Shown piece by piece: positions 1-8,982 of a stretch of 64,000 nucleotides of DNA (positions within the stretch are counted from its first letter, which is position 1; each line of letters opens with the position of its first letter). Position numbers and translations under genes: made by a program. The stretch is from Lachnospiraceae bacterium P6B14 (GTDB lineage: Bacteria; Bacillota; Clostridia; Lachnospirales; Lachnospiraceae). The notes below the pieces were generated by a model. That model did not search any database, had not been told where the DNA came from, and worked only from the letters and a program-made list of their open reading frames with translations. The stretch spans positions 116,247-180,246 of the forward strand of contig JHWZ01000007.1 of the NCBI GenBank assembly GCA_000687695.1, given 5' to 3'.

Positions 1-1036
1 CACGCTCGTAAACGACGCGATCGTCAGGTATCTCATCCAGCTTATTTCTCACATGGAACAAAAGCTCCTTAACTCCCTCTCCTGTCGCAGCGGATATCGG
101 ATATACCGGTATTCCCTGAGGTTCAAACTCATCGCGAAGAAGTTCCAAAACAGCTTCTCTATCATCACCATAGATACAATCAAGCTTATTTGCTGCGATT
201 ATCTGAGGACGTTCAGCTAAAACCTTATCATACTCACGCAGTTCCTTATTGATCGCATGGATATCCTCTATCGGATCACGACCTTCAGTAGATGCTGCAT
301 CAACTACATGAAGAATAAGTCTTGTCCTCTCGATATGACGAAGGAAATCATGACCGAGACCTACTCCATCAGCTGCACCCTCGATAAGTCCGGGGATATC
401 AGCCATAACGAATCCTTTGGCTCCGTCCAGATCAACAACTCCCAAATGCGGATTTAAAGTGGTGAAATGATAATTCGCTATCTTTGGTTTTGCGGCACTT
501 ACTCTGGATAATAAAGTTGACTTTCCGACATTCGGGAATCCGACCAATCCCACATCCGCTATCACCTTAAGCTCAAGATTAACCTCAAGCTCAATACCCT
601 GTTTGCCGGGCTGAGCGTACTTTGGTGCCTGCATGGTCGGAGTAGCGAAATTCATGTTTCCCTTGCCGCCACGACCACCCTTAAGGATCACCTCTCGGGT
701 GTTTTCATATGACATATCAGTGATAACCTGGCCTGTAGTCGCCTCTTTAACGATAGTTCCCGCTGGTACCTTAACCACGAGATCCTCACCGTCTGCACCA
801 TGACAGCGTCTCTTCCCTCCGGGCTCACCGTTTCCGGCAAAATACTTCTGTTTAAATCGGAAATCACTCAAAGTATTGAGTCCCGGATCAACCTCGAATA
901 TCAGGTCTCCTCCGCGACCGCCGTCACCACCGTCAGGTCCGCCGTTAGCTACGTATTTTTCACGTCGAAAGCTGACATGTCCATCGCCACCGTTTCCGGA
1001 TCTGATGCGTATTGTTGCTTTATCACTAAATGACAT
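1..1036 (-). CDS. obg: GTPase Obg/CgtA (3' end beyond window)
   Basis: Ribosome-associated GTPase involved in 50S assembly and stress control. The reverse-strand translation opens MSFSDKATIRIRSGNGGDGH, the glycine-rich Obg fold (many GG/GD repeats over residues 1-155). The G domain follows, with P-loop GFPNVGKSTLL near residue 165, switch/G3 DIPGLIEGA and G4 NKLD. The ATG at 1034-1036 is preceded by a GGAGGAT ribosome binding site. About 345 codons are visible; the end of the G domain and the C-terminal Obg domain lie outside the window. It follows rplU, prp and rpmA, the standard Firmicutes order, so it is probably co-transcribed with them. Confidence 0.97.
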   Translation of the reverse strand, partial: MSFSDKATIRIRSGNGGDGHVSFRREKYVANGGPDGGDGGRGGDLIFEVDPGLNTLSDFRFKQKYFAGNGEPGGKRRCHGADGEDLVVKVPAGTIVKEATTGQVITDMSYENTREVILKGGRGGKGNMNFATPTMQAPKYAQPGKQGIELEVNLELKVIADVGLVGFPNVGKSTLLSRVSAAKPKIANYHFTTLNPHLGVVDLDGAKGFVMADIPGLIEGAADGVGLGHDFLRHIERTRLILHVVDAASTEGRDPIEDIHAINKELREYDKVLAERPQIIAANKLDCIYGDDREAVLELLRDEFEPQGIPVYPISAATGEGVKELLFHVRNKLDEIPDDRVVYER

Positions 1037-1122
1037 GTTTATCCTCCACAGATATACACTATTCGGCCAAAAAAGGGGCTGACAAAACAAATGTCTGTCA
1101 GCCCCGTAAAATCGTTATCCCA

Positions 1123-1407
1123 TCAGTCTTCCTTCGGATAAACGCTCGCAACCTTCTTGTCACGACCCTTTCTCTCGAAGCGAAGGATTCCGTCAACCTT
1201 TGCATAGAGTGTATCATCGCCACCCTTGCCTACGTTGGTTCCCGGATGGATCTTGGTTCCGCGCTGACGATACAGGATGTTTCCTGCAAGTACGAACTGG
1301 CCGTCTGCACGCTTCGCGCCAAGTCTCTTGGACTCGGAATCACGACCGTTCTTTGTGGAACCCATTCCCTTTTTATGGGCGAATAACTGAAGATTCATCT
1401 TCAACAT
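1123..1407 (-). CDS. rpmA: 50S ribosomal protein bL27 with cleavable N-terminal extension
   Basis: Large-subunit protein whose N-terminus reaches the peptidyl-transferase centre. I place the start at the ATG at 1407 (94 aa), not at the longer upstream possibility, because [14 protein letters not shown] matches the Firmicutes L27 start and GAGGG lies just upstream. The hydrophobic [10 protein letters not shown] segment is the extension that Firmicutes remove with the protease Prp before L27 can work. prp lies 34 bp upstream in the same operon. The body has the usual [14 protein letters not shown] signature. Confidence 0.97.
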   Translation of the reverse strand: MLKMNLQLFAHKKGMGSTKNGRDSESKRLGAKRADGQFVLAGNILYRQRGTKIHPGTNVGKGGDDTLYAKVDGILRFERKGRDKKVASVYPKED

Positions 1408-1441
1408 AACAGTCCCTCTTTTCCGCGTAATACGCTTACTA

Positions 1442-1771
1442 TCAATCAATTGTTTCATATACCAAACTTACAAACTCGCTTCCGTACTGATCGATCACTC
1501 CCTGTATTCCGAGTTCCAGACTCCTTAAAAGGATGTCAGCTTTCTCATTCGGTCTGTGATCAAAGATTACTTCAAGCAGTCCCAAATCCTCGTCCTGCTC
1601 AACCTCAAATGTTTCTTCAGCCAGAATACTTAACGAGTTTACGGTGTTTATTCCAATCATGGACACCGCTGAACATATGATATCTTTTCCGTAGTTATCA
1701 TATTCGGCATGGCCACTAATCCTGAAGGATAAGATAACGCCATCCTTTTTTCCGATCACGACTCTGATCAT
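1442..1771 (-). CDS. prp: ribosomal-processing cysteine protease Prp
   Basis: Small (109 aa) cysteine protease that trims the N-terminal extension of ribosomal protein L27 in Firmicutes. The catalytic pair known for the family is visible as His21 in SGHAEYD and Cys33 in DIICSAVS. Its ATG overlaps the rplU stop codon by 4 bp (ATGA), indicating translational coupling, and rpmA, encoding its substrate, follows after 34 bp. Length and gene order fit the YsxB/Prp family closely. Confidence 0.95.
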   Translation of the reverse strand: MIRVVIGKKDGVILSFRISGHAEYDNYGKDIICSAVSMIGINTVNSLSILAEETFEVEQDEDLGLLEVIFDHRPNEKADILLRSLELGIQGVIDQYGSEFVSLVYETID

Positions 1772-2076
1772 GCGATGATCTTGTCAATCTTGATCTGAGT
1801 ATAAGGCTGTCTGTGACCATTCTTCTTGTGATAGCCTGTCTTTGGCTTGTAGCGATATACAACGACCTTCTTCTCTTTACCCTCGGTTACGACCGTACCC
1901 TTTACAGAAGCACCTGAAACGGTCGGATCACCGATCTTCATGGTCTTGTCGCCGATCACAAGTACCTGGTCGAAGGTAACCTCTGCGCCCTCAGCCACAT
2001 CGAGCTTCTCAACGCGGATAACGTCGCCTTCCTCAACCTTGTACTGCTTTCCGCCTGTAGCGATAATTGCGTACAT
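1768..2076 (-). CDS. rplU: 50S ribosomal protein bL21
   Basis: Large-subunit ribosomal protein of 102 aa opening MYAIIATGGKQYKVEEGD, with the C-terminal signature YKPKTGYHKKNGHRQPYT, both diagnostic of L21. AGGAGGTAAATATCT precedes the ATG. It is the first gene of the rplU-prp-rpmA-obg operon, with its own promoter and a structured leader upstream (2085-2217). The stop codon overlaps the prp start. Confidence 0.98.
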   Translation of the reverse strand: MYAIIATGGKQYKVEEGDVIRVEKLDVAEGAEVTFDQVLVIGDKTMKIGDPTVSGASVKGTVVTEGKEKKVVVYRYKPKTGYHKKNGHRQPYTQIKIDKIIA

Positions 2077-2084
2077 AGATATTT

Positions 2085-2188
2085 ACCTCCTATTCTTATG
2101 AGACTCGCCGGCTACGGTGTTCCGAAAAATACGGAAACTCGACCTCGCCGTGCGGTTTGGAGTGACTCTGAAAATCACACACTGACGT
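2085..2188 (-). promoter_or_regulatory. probable L21 leader RNA (r-protein autoregulation)
   Basis: The stretch between the promoter and rplU is GC-rich and structured. On the minus strand it holds GCACGGCGAGGTCGAG, a TTTCCG/CGGAAC hairpin and a GCCGGCGAGTC segment shortly before the ribosome binding site. This position and the repeated GGCGAG motifs resemble the Firmicutes L21 leader family. I recognise it by pattern only; a covariance search was not possible. Confidence 0.55.
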
Positions 2189-2217
2189 AGTTTAGCATAA
2201 AAATGTCGCGTTGTCAA
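2189..2217 (-). promoter_or_regulatory. sigma-A-type promoter of the rplU operon
   Basis: The minus strand shows TTGACA (2212-2217), a 17-bp spacer and TAAACT (2189-2194). The -35 box is perfect. It lies only about 12 bp past the stop of the preceding surface-protein frame, so ribosomal operon transcription starts independently of that region. Confidence 0.75.
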
Positions 2218-2232
2218 GGGATTTCTTGCATT

Positions 2233-3327
2233 TTAGGCTCTTTTTATCTTTACGCCCTTCGGCAGTCCCGAATTCATGATCAACTTCTTCAGCTCTTTAA
2301 ACTGCTTAACCGTGCCCGATATAATGATTGTCCCTTTTTTCGCCATAGCATTAAATGCGCCCTTTTCAACCTTTGTGACTCCTGTCGCGTTCATGTTGAC
2401 CGTTTTGGGCTTGGTCTCGTTACCTTTAAGCATGTCTTTCTTTAGAGTAGTCACCTTAAAAGTCTCGCCGTCAGCTTTAATCGTCTTTCCGATTGTGACG
2501 GTTTTCGACTTGCCTGTCGTAGTCACGCTGGTGAGCACTGCTACTTTCTTGTCAGAATTGTTCTTTTGAGGAGGAACATCAAAAGTAGCTTTGGTTGTAT
2601 TCTTGCCTGCTTTTTCCTCAGTCTGTATAGTTGTAGTCTCACCGATGATATTTCCGGCCTTGTCTGTCTTTGGAACGGTAGTTGTAGTCGTTCTCGAAAA
2701 ATCTCCCGAAGGTTGTTTGACTTCCTCGACCACAGTCTTGTCACCGGTCGGCGCAATCACGCTGCTGTATGTTGTTTCTTTTCCCTTCGCATTGGTCTTT
2801 ACTTCTTCATGTATTACAGCTCCATCAGCAGTTGTTATATCGGAAGTCTTTATGGTCGAACCATTTGTTTTGATTATCTCTGATGTCTTTTCAGAAGATC
2901 CGTCAGTCCTGGTTATTTCTTTTGTCTTTTCAACTGATCCGTCAACAACCTGAGTTTCGGTTTCAACCGTCTCTGTTCCATCTGAATCCAGAGTGGTTGT
3001 AGTTGTGATTGTTCCTTTTTCCGTATTGACCTTCTCAGTCTTCTGATCAACGATAGTCGGAGCCTGACTCTCTCCCGGCTTTACAGACGGTAATGGGCTG
3101 GCAGAAGGAGCACTACTCGGGCTCGGTGCAGGTGAGGCCTGACCACCTCCGCCACCTCCGCCTCCGGAGCCTGAACCACCACCAGCTCCGGATCCGCCGG
3201 AACCTGAACCGCCACCGGTGTTTGATCCACCGCCACCGGAAGGAGCCGGCCAAAGTATTACCGATCCTGTTTTTACATTATAATAAGTGGTGTTCGAAGG
3301 CGTATATGTCCAGGAATAAGAAGTTCC
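2233..3327 (-). pseudogene. C-terminal part of interrupted surface protein, beyond an in-frame TAG
   Basis: This open frame of 364 codons continues, without frameshift, the reading frame of the gene at 3328-5181. Only the TAG at 3328-3330 separates them. The first residues, GTSYSWTYTPSNTTYYNVKTG, complete the last beta-rich repeat of the upstream part, so the two were one protein. A long Gly/Ser linker follows, then a Pro/Ser stretch, Thr/Glu/Lys-rich repeats and a C-terminal module ending GLPKGVKIKRA that resembles tail regions of LRR-like surface proteins. A GTG at 2760 exists, but there is no convincing ribosome binding site. The segment is probably untranslated unless the TAG is read through. 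A base error in the assembly is the main alternative. Confidence 0.75.
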
Positions 3328-5181
3328 CTAAGTAACTACCGTTGAATCTGACAAGCTCCATTCAATAGTTCCGCCGGTAGGATCAAGTGAGCCTACTTCC
3401 AGATTCGCGTCGGCAAGTGTCTTGTTTGCTTCACTTATACTTGTGTATGCCGGTGTTCCTGACACATCTGCTTTGTTGATCATGACCGTCGCTGATCCAT
3501 TTAGCGTAAGCCATCCAGAAGCTGTGACCTGATAATATATGCGTCCAGGATTGTCTATAGGAGCGATGTAAGTCGGTGAGTTCGATATATATTGTATACC
3601 ATTTCCATTATTGGTTCCGTATACAACTGTAGCGCCTGTGGTTGGACTGTGGACGGAAACAGATATTCCGTGATATTCACCATCATATGGAACGCTGACA
3701 TCACTTGCTGTTACAATTGGTGGCTTAACCTCGACCGGTGCGCTTGCATAGTCTGAAGCATAGCCGCTACTATTGACATCTTCTGCCACCAAATAAACAT
3801 GGTAGTCCTGACCCCAGATGCCAGTTATCTGATTCCTGTTTATATCAAACGATCCAGTTACTCCATTACCATTTGACAGCTTTGCATACTTCAAGACACT
3901 TGCGTCTGAACTCCAACCCGTTGTGGTATTCCATGTTCCATCTGTTATTACATAGGATACCTGTGTGGGTGCAGTATCAGAATTATTATCAGAATTACTG
4001 TCGGTCACAGTATAGTTGACAGTGACTGAATCAGTTGTGTCGCCACGATTCACAGTGCCTGATGTATTAGTGATTGAAAAATCACTGTCTAACAGAGTCA
4101 GCTTGTGGGTATTCGCCTCTCCCGAGATTGGCGATGAGAATACTACCTTGCTAAGGTCGACATTAAATGCCGGACTTATGCCACGAGAAACATTTACAAA
4201 TGATGTATTTGGATAACCATCTAAGTAATATGGTTGACCGTAATAAGGGGAATTGATATAGTCTGGATCGTTGGCATCAAAAGCTTGTTCAACATGTCCA
4301 CAAATATATCCTGCTTTATCATTAACACCATTCGCATCCGAACGTGTCCACCAATCAGCCGTATAGCCTTGTACGCCTATCGTCGCATAATATTTAAAAC
4401 GATTCTCACCCATCTGATCATTCGTATATCCATAATTAATATTCGACAAATCCTCCACATCAAGCAGAAAAACATGATCATTGGAAAGTGGTGTATAGGC
4501 CCCACCGAAATTGCCTCCTACTGTTCCAATAAAGTCAACAGTACGTGGCGGATCGCCATACGTAGTATGGGTTGGATATTCATAACCCGTATAACCATGC
4601 TCCACAATAGTACTTGCTGCAATTGAGTTTTTTTCGATAGGCGTGAAAACATTGCTATTTTCATAAAAGTTGTTATTATTCAAAAAAGTTCTTATCGTAC
4701 TAGTGGCCCATTTATTATAAACTGTAGACGTAGAAGCATCGGGAGAACCAGTTGTACTGGTAGAACTGGAGGGAGAATAATTCGAATTAAACGCTTGATT
4801 AGTAAGAACTCTATCACAATCAAGCAGCATCGTATTTTTGTTTGTATTTGTTCCACTAAATCTATTTGTTCTGGGATCAAGAACACGGTATTTCACCGGA
4901 TTACCATCATACATTCCATAGTACACATAACTACCCGACCAGGGGTTATTATGCCCTGTTCTCTGATTGACATCACTAATGCTTGCATCATAAAGATATC
5001 CCGGAATCGGACTCCCTATCTCATTCGACCCAAGTCCCGAAATTGTCTTGTCCTGCGATGTTGTCGCCTTAGATACCTTATTCTCTTTCGGGAGTATCGG
5101 GGTCAGACTCATCGCAAAGGCGACAGATATCGCCATAAACCTTCTCAAAAACCTATTCCGTAGTCTTCTGTTTCTCTCCAT
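3328..5181 (-). CDS. secreted surface protein, N-terminal part ending at premature TAG
   Basis: 617 aa, starting at the ATG at 5179-5181 with GGAAGGAG upstream. Residues 1-40 form a signal peptide: a basic start (MERNRRLRNRFLRR), a hydrophobic core and a cleavage region near SKA. Residues about 60-350 resemble the DUF6273 type of extracellular domain found in Clostridia (GSYVYYGMYDGNPVKYRVLD, many Tyr/Asn/Gly). Ig-like and MBG/YDG-like beta repeats follow (VPYDGEYHGISV). The frame stops at TAG inside such a repeat and continues in phase to 2233. The intact protein would be about 982 residues. The truncated product could still be secreted but would lack the Gly/Ser linker and tail. Function unknown. 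Confidence 0.8.
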   Translation of the reverse strand: MERNRRLRNRFLRRFMAISVAFAMSLTPILPKENKVSKATTSQDKTISGLGSNEIGSPIPGYLYDASISDVNQRTGHNNPWSGSYVYYGMYDGNPVKYRVLDPRTNRFSGTNTNKNTMLLDCDRVLTNQAFNSNYSPSSSTSTTGSPDASTSTVYNKWATSTIRTFLNNNNFYENSNVFTPIEKNSIAASTIVEHGYTGYEYPTHTTYGDPPRTVDFIGTVGGNFGGAYTPLSNDHVFLLDVEDLSNINYGYTNDQMGENRFKYYATIGVQGYTADWWTRSDANGVNDKAGYICGHVEQAFDANDPDYINSPYYGQPYYLDGYPNTSFVNVSRGISPAFNVDLSKVVFSSPISGEANTHKLTLLDSDFSITNTSGTVNRGDTTDSVTVNYTVTDSNSDNNSDTAPTQVSYVITDGTWNTTTGWSSDASVLKYAKLSNGNGVTGSFDINRNQITGIWGQDYHVYLVAEDVNSSGYASDYASAPVEVKPPIVTASDVSVPYDGEYHGISVSVHSPTTGATVVYGTNNGNGIQYISNSPTYIAPIDNPGRIYYQVTASGWLTLNGSATVMINKADVSGTPAYTSISEANKTLADANLEVGSLDPTGGTIEWSLSDSTVVT

Positions 5182-5223
5182 TTTTCCTCTCTCCTTCCAA
5201 GTATTCGCATCATTGACACTATA

Positions 5224-5261
5224 AACAAAAGAAGGAAAGCCTCACTTTCGCAAGGCTTTCC
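5224..5261 (-). terminator. rho-independent terminator
   Basis: Inverted repeat GGAAAGCCT (5253-5261) / AGGCTTTCC (5234-5242), followed on the minus strand by a T-rich run (TTCTTTTGTTT). It lies just past the stop of the gene at 5269-5697 and separates it from the interrupted surface gene. Confidence 0.75.
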
Positions 5262-5268
5262 GCCAAAA

Positions 5269-5697
5269 TCATTCGTCGTCGTTATGTCCTACAGGATACT
5301 TCTTGATGTTCCATACATATTTTTTCTTCCCATACTGGGCTTTTTTAAGCTTTGCCGTAACCTTAATGTGAGCATACCCTTTTTTAAGACCCTTTACTTG
5401 AAAATACGCTCCGTATTTATCATATCTCTTTTTCTTTTTAATCTTCACGATTTTCGGAGAATAGTTTTTTACAGTAAGCTTAACAACTTTATTTCCATCC
5501 ATAAGTGAACCGACATTCTCTTCTCTTGTCTCTCCGACATTCGGTCCGATGATCGGGAAACCCGGATCACATGTGATGGACAGTGGCCATCCGTCCTCAG
5601 CATTTGCCTGTGCCGGCTTGCTTGCTGCAACAACAGATAACATCATGGTAAGCACCAATGAAAATACAGTTAATGTAGATAATACTCTTTTTTTCAT
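5269..5697 (-). CDS. small secreted Ig-like protein
   Basis: 142 aa with a clear signal peptide (MKKRVLSTLTVFSLVLTMML, cleavage near AASKPAQA). GGAGG lies upstream of the ATG. The mature part is a single beta-rich, lysine-rich domain. Its pattern VKGLKKGYAHIKVTAKLKK is close to the N-terminal domains of the two secreted proteins encoded at 8983 and 9871, so the three look paralogous. No anchor or catalytic motif is visible. Function unknown; perhaps a binding or scaffold module at the cell surface. Confidence 0.8.
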   Translation of the reverse strand: MKKRVLSTLTVFSLVLTMMLSVVAASKPAQANAEDGWPLSITCDPGFPIIGPNVGETREENVGSLMDGNKVVKLTVKNYSPKIVKIKKKKRYDKYGAYFQVKGLKKGYAHIKVTAKLKKAQYGKKKYVWNIKKYPVGHNDDE

Positions 5698-5743
5698 TTC
5701 TTTTCCTCCAATTCGTCAAAATGGCTTTGTCAACTGTAACTAA

Positions 5744-8700
5744 TCAGTCATTTCCGAGTTCAAAGTTCTGTCTTAAATATCCGGTCTTTCCTGCACTGTT
5801 TACCAACTGTACACGGAACGTATACTGTCCGGGCCAGCAGCGGAATCCGTTTGACTTAAATCCGTCCCAAGTCCAGGAGTATGTTCCGCTATCCTTGGAC
5901 GTCTTTCCCTGATAGGTATAAACAATCTCTTCTGTATCGTTATACATGATATCGATAATAACCTTGGCTCCTTTGCCTGTATAGCTAAAGGTTCCCTTTA
6001 CAGTGTCTCCGTCCTTGTTGACATCAAAGCGAACTGAAAGCGCGCTTACTGTAGGTTTCTTTACAACAACCGGCTTCTTTTTGATCTTGAATGTCTTTGT
6101 AACTGTTCTGCTACCGCCGCTGTTTTTAGCAGTTATAACCACGCTATAGCTTCCTACCTTGTATCCGCCGTAAGAGAATGATGCTTTTACATCTCCTGCT
6201 GAATATGCATGATCGATAACGGTTTGTTTAACCTTTCCACCATACTTCACAACGATCTTTACATTTGCATACTGTGTGGTTTTGAATGAAACATTTCCTA
6301 TACCGCCATTCAGCTTCAATGATGCATTTTTAATTGATGCCTTAGGAAGCTTTTTAACCTTGAAGGTCGTTGTAACAGTCTTTGTCTGACCATCCATGGT
6401 CTCCGCATCAACAGTTACCTTATATGTTCCCACCTTGGCTGTACTTCCGCTAAGGTTGATAAATACAATCTTTTCTCCGCTTCCGAACTCAAAGTCTCCG
6501 CTTGTCACAACTGACCCCTTTGAATTGGTAACCTTAACCGCAGTTCTTACTCCGACACTTGACTTGATAATAAGTTCCGGATTTGCCTGCTCAACATATA
6601 CCTCATTTCCACCGGAACTGCTGACTATACGAGCAGATAAGGTAAGTGCTTTGTTCGATTTCTTCAAAGTGACGGTCGTGGATTTTTCTTCTGACTTAAC
6701 CTTCTCTGTTTTACTCGTGCCGTCCGTGCCGAAAACAGTATATTCATTCTCTGTATGAACCTTAACGGTATACTTACCTTCTTCGAGGTAGTTGTCGTTA
6801 TCGTCCATCAGATCCCAGTATACGTTACCGCTTGCTGTACCGTCTGAGTTAAGAGAGCATGCTCCCTTGAGAGAACAGATTTTCTTCTCTTCTTTATAAA
6901 CATCAGCAAAGATGTTTCCGCCAAGCGTGTCTGTTACGGAAATCTTTGCGCTTCCACCAAACTCAAGCGAAGCTGTTGACGGTGATGCCTCAACGTAAGT
7001 TAGTTTTTCAGACTTATATACTCCAAAATCAAAGCTCTCAGTGAATCTCTGGATCGCATCATTATTAATGTTAAGCTGATTATCTTCACCGATTTCGGTC
7101 TGGTTTGTAAACTTGACCGTTACCACTCCTGCATATCCGATATCGCCTGCAACTGAATCATAAATTGCCTTCTGAAGTTCTTTTGCGCTGAATGATACCT
7201 CATGCTCCTTATACATACCTTTGAGCTTTTTCCTCATTATCACACGTGATGTCTTGGATCCCTCAGGCACGTAGCTTACCAGCATATTTACATAATAATC
7301 ATCAGAAACACTTTCCAAATGTCTATCCAAGGTTCCGAGGTAATGATAATACTCACCTCTGTCCATATCTTCATCTGAACCTGCACCGGATAACAACAGC
7401 ATCTCTAACGTCTCTAAATAAGTCTTATAATTGAGCGGGAAGCTAACCTTAAAATTATAGGTTTTATCCTCATCCAGATCCACATTCATGACATCCGCAT
7501 CACAATAGAATGGAATATTTCCGCTTCCATCCATCTTTGTTGCATCACGAGAGATCACGAATTTTTCAGGGATTACGTAGAAGTACTGTCTTGCAACCTC
7601 CTCTTCCGTTGTCAGGTTGAAAAGAACTATGGTGTAGACACCCTGGAAAGAAAAGTCTTTTTCTTTCTTGTTTACGGATACGCTCAGCTCCTTACCAACC
7701 TCTACAGGAAGAGTTCCTTCTACAGACATAAAATCCGCAACCACATACTTCTGATCCTTGGTATAACCGTTTTTCGAGGCGCCCTTACGGATATAAAGAT
7801 GATAGTCACTTTCATTATCTTCTACAGAATAATAAACCTTCATGTTTGCAGCCGTTTTTGATGAGTAAACCGTGCTGGAAGGTCTCAAACTGTCACTGAC
7901 ATCGATAACTTTTCCGTCTTTATCCGTCGGATTCGTGACAGTAAACTTGATATTTGGAGCATATTCGTTATATCCCCTCGTAATAAGGGTATATGATCCT
8001 TTTTCCTTGAATCGTACATTTATGGTGACAGTATTCTTTCCCAGTTTCAAATCCTTGATTGGATATGTGACATATGTTACCAGTCCGTCGGTATAGTCAA
8101 TACTCGTATCATTGAACTTTTTAAAAGAGCTGTCAACTATCGCAAACAACATGGAATGAAGTGTTTGAAGGCAGTGTTCCGTTGGAAGCATAGCAACATC
8201 AAAAGATATCTGGATTTTCTGCTCAGTACCTTTTACATAAGATTTCTTATCCATCTTGATGTTTGAAACCTGATCAATATCCCATGAGGAGGTGTGAGTT
8301 TTTTCATATTCGTCTTTGTCCTGTTTGTCCTGATCTTCCTGATCAACAGTTGATTGCTTTTTGACGTCAAAAGAAATCATATCATGAATACTAGGATCAG
8401 AACAAAAAACGGAAACTCTATACTCTGCTTCACGATCAAAATTGATCGGTATATCCAAAGTTTGAGCTCCACGAGTTAAATCAGCAAAGCTTTTTTTGAC
8501 ACTTGTAATATCATTTCCTCCGCTAAAGCCGATAGAAAAACTGAGCTGAGAAGTAAATACACTATTACTACTATTCACATAGAGTGACGGATCAAAATTG
8601 ACATAATACGAAACGGTAACCTTATTGTCTTTACCAATTATGTATGTGTTCTTATCAATACTAAAATCCAATATCATGTCATTCTCGGTGATCGTAAGCA

Positions 8701-8815
8701 CATCCCGGCTCTCATCGCTCTTTGCACCAGCTTCTGCTGGAACAACGGTTCCAAATACAACAAGAACCAGCGAAAGCATCGTCAACATCGCAACAAGTCT
8801 CTTTCTCAGTTTCAT
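5744..8815 (-). CDS. large secreted multi-Ig-domain protein
   Basis: 1023 aa. The signal peptide is MKLRKRLVAMLTMLSLVLVV with cleavage after AEA. AAGGAGG precedes the ATG. The protein appears to be a chain of beta-sandwich repeats. Several contain phrases typical of bacterial Ig-like units: SVSVNKKEKDFSFQGVYTI, GKYTVKVHTENEYTV, VGTYKVTVDAETMDGQ, VGSYSVVITAKNSGG. The C-terminal unit (SWTWDGFKSNGFRCWPGQY) resembles FlgD-type Ig domains found at the end of secreted proteins. There is no LPXTG motif or membrane anchor. It lies between smaller secreted proteins in the same direction. Exact function cannot be assigned. Confidence 0.85.
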   Translation of the reverse strand: MKLRKRLVAMLTMLSLVLVVFGTVVPAEAGAKSDESRDVLTITENDMILDFSIDKNTYIIGKDNKVTVSYYVNFDPSLYVNSSNSVFTSQLSFSIGFSGGNDITSVKKSFADLTRGAQTLDIPINFDREAEYRVSVFCSDPSIHDMISFDVKKQSTVDQEDQDKQDKDEYEKTHTSSWDIDQVSNIKMDKKSYVKGTEQKIQISFDVAMLPTEHCLQTLHSMLFAIVDSSFKKFNDTSIDYTDGLVTYVTYPIKDLKLGKNTVTINVRFKEKGSYTLITRGYNEYAPNIKFTVTNPTDKDGKVIDVSDSLRPSSTVYSSKTAANMKVYYSVEDNESDYHLYIRKGASKNGYTKDQKYVVADFMSVEGTLPVEVGKELSVSVNKKEKDFSFQGVYTIVLFNLTTEEEVARQYFYVIPEKFVISRDATKMDGSGNIPFYCDADVMNVDLDEDKTYNFKVSFPLNYKTYLETLEMLLLSGAGSDEDMDRGEYYHYLGTLDRHLESVSDDYYVNMLVSYVPEGSKTSRVIMRKKLKGMYKEHEVSFSAKELQKAIYDSVAGDIGYAGVVTVKFTNQTEIGEDNQLNINNDAIQRFTESFDFGVYKSEKLTYVEASPSTASLEFGGSAKISVTDTLGGNIFADVYKEEKKICSLKGACSLNSDGTASGNVYWDLMDDNDNYLEEGKYTVKVHTENEYTVFGTDGTSKTEKVKSEEKSTTVTLKKSNKALTLSARIVSSSGGNEVYVEQANPELIIKSSVGVRTAVKVTNSKGSVVTSGDFEFGSGEKIVFINLSGSTAKVGTYKVTVDAETMDGQTKTVTTTFKVKKLPKASIKNASLKLNGGIGNVSFKTTQYANVKIVVKYGGKVKQTVIDHAYSAGDVKASFSYGGYKVGSYSVVITAKNSGGSRTVTKTFKIKKKPVVVKKPTVSALSVRFDVNKDGDTVKGTFSYTGKGAKVIIDIMYNDTEEIVYTYQGKTSKDSGTYSWTWDGFKSNGFRCWPGQYTFRVQLVNSAGKTGYLRQNFELGND

Positions 8816-8935
8816 TTTACAGGCCTCCTTAAGTTGTTTGAATCTATACTATCGAATTATCAACACAATAGCATTTTGCTCATAATGACTATATACCAAA
8901 TCAGCTTATATCATATCACACGCGATTTGCAAATG

Positions 8936-8956
8936 ATACTAACCTTTAGTTAGTAT
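8936..8956 (-). terminator. short inverted repeat, possible weak terminator
   Basis: ATACTAAC / GTTAGTAT with a 5-base loop lies 27 bp past the stop of the gene at 8983-9855. There is no good T-run on the minus strand, so termination is uncertain. Confidence 0.3.
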
Positions 8957-8982
8957 TTTGGGTTTCCTTGGATTATCAGGTT

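Noticed and set aside
2760..2760. GTG at 2760 as start of an independent gene
   Set aside because: No ribosome site precedes it and the frame is the direct continuation of the interrupted surface protein.
3328..3330. Amber codon as evidence of pyrrolysine or a recoded genetic code
   Set aside because: Other genes here end normally and no tRNA or enzyme for amber decoding is visible; a mutation or base error is simpler.
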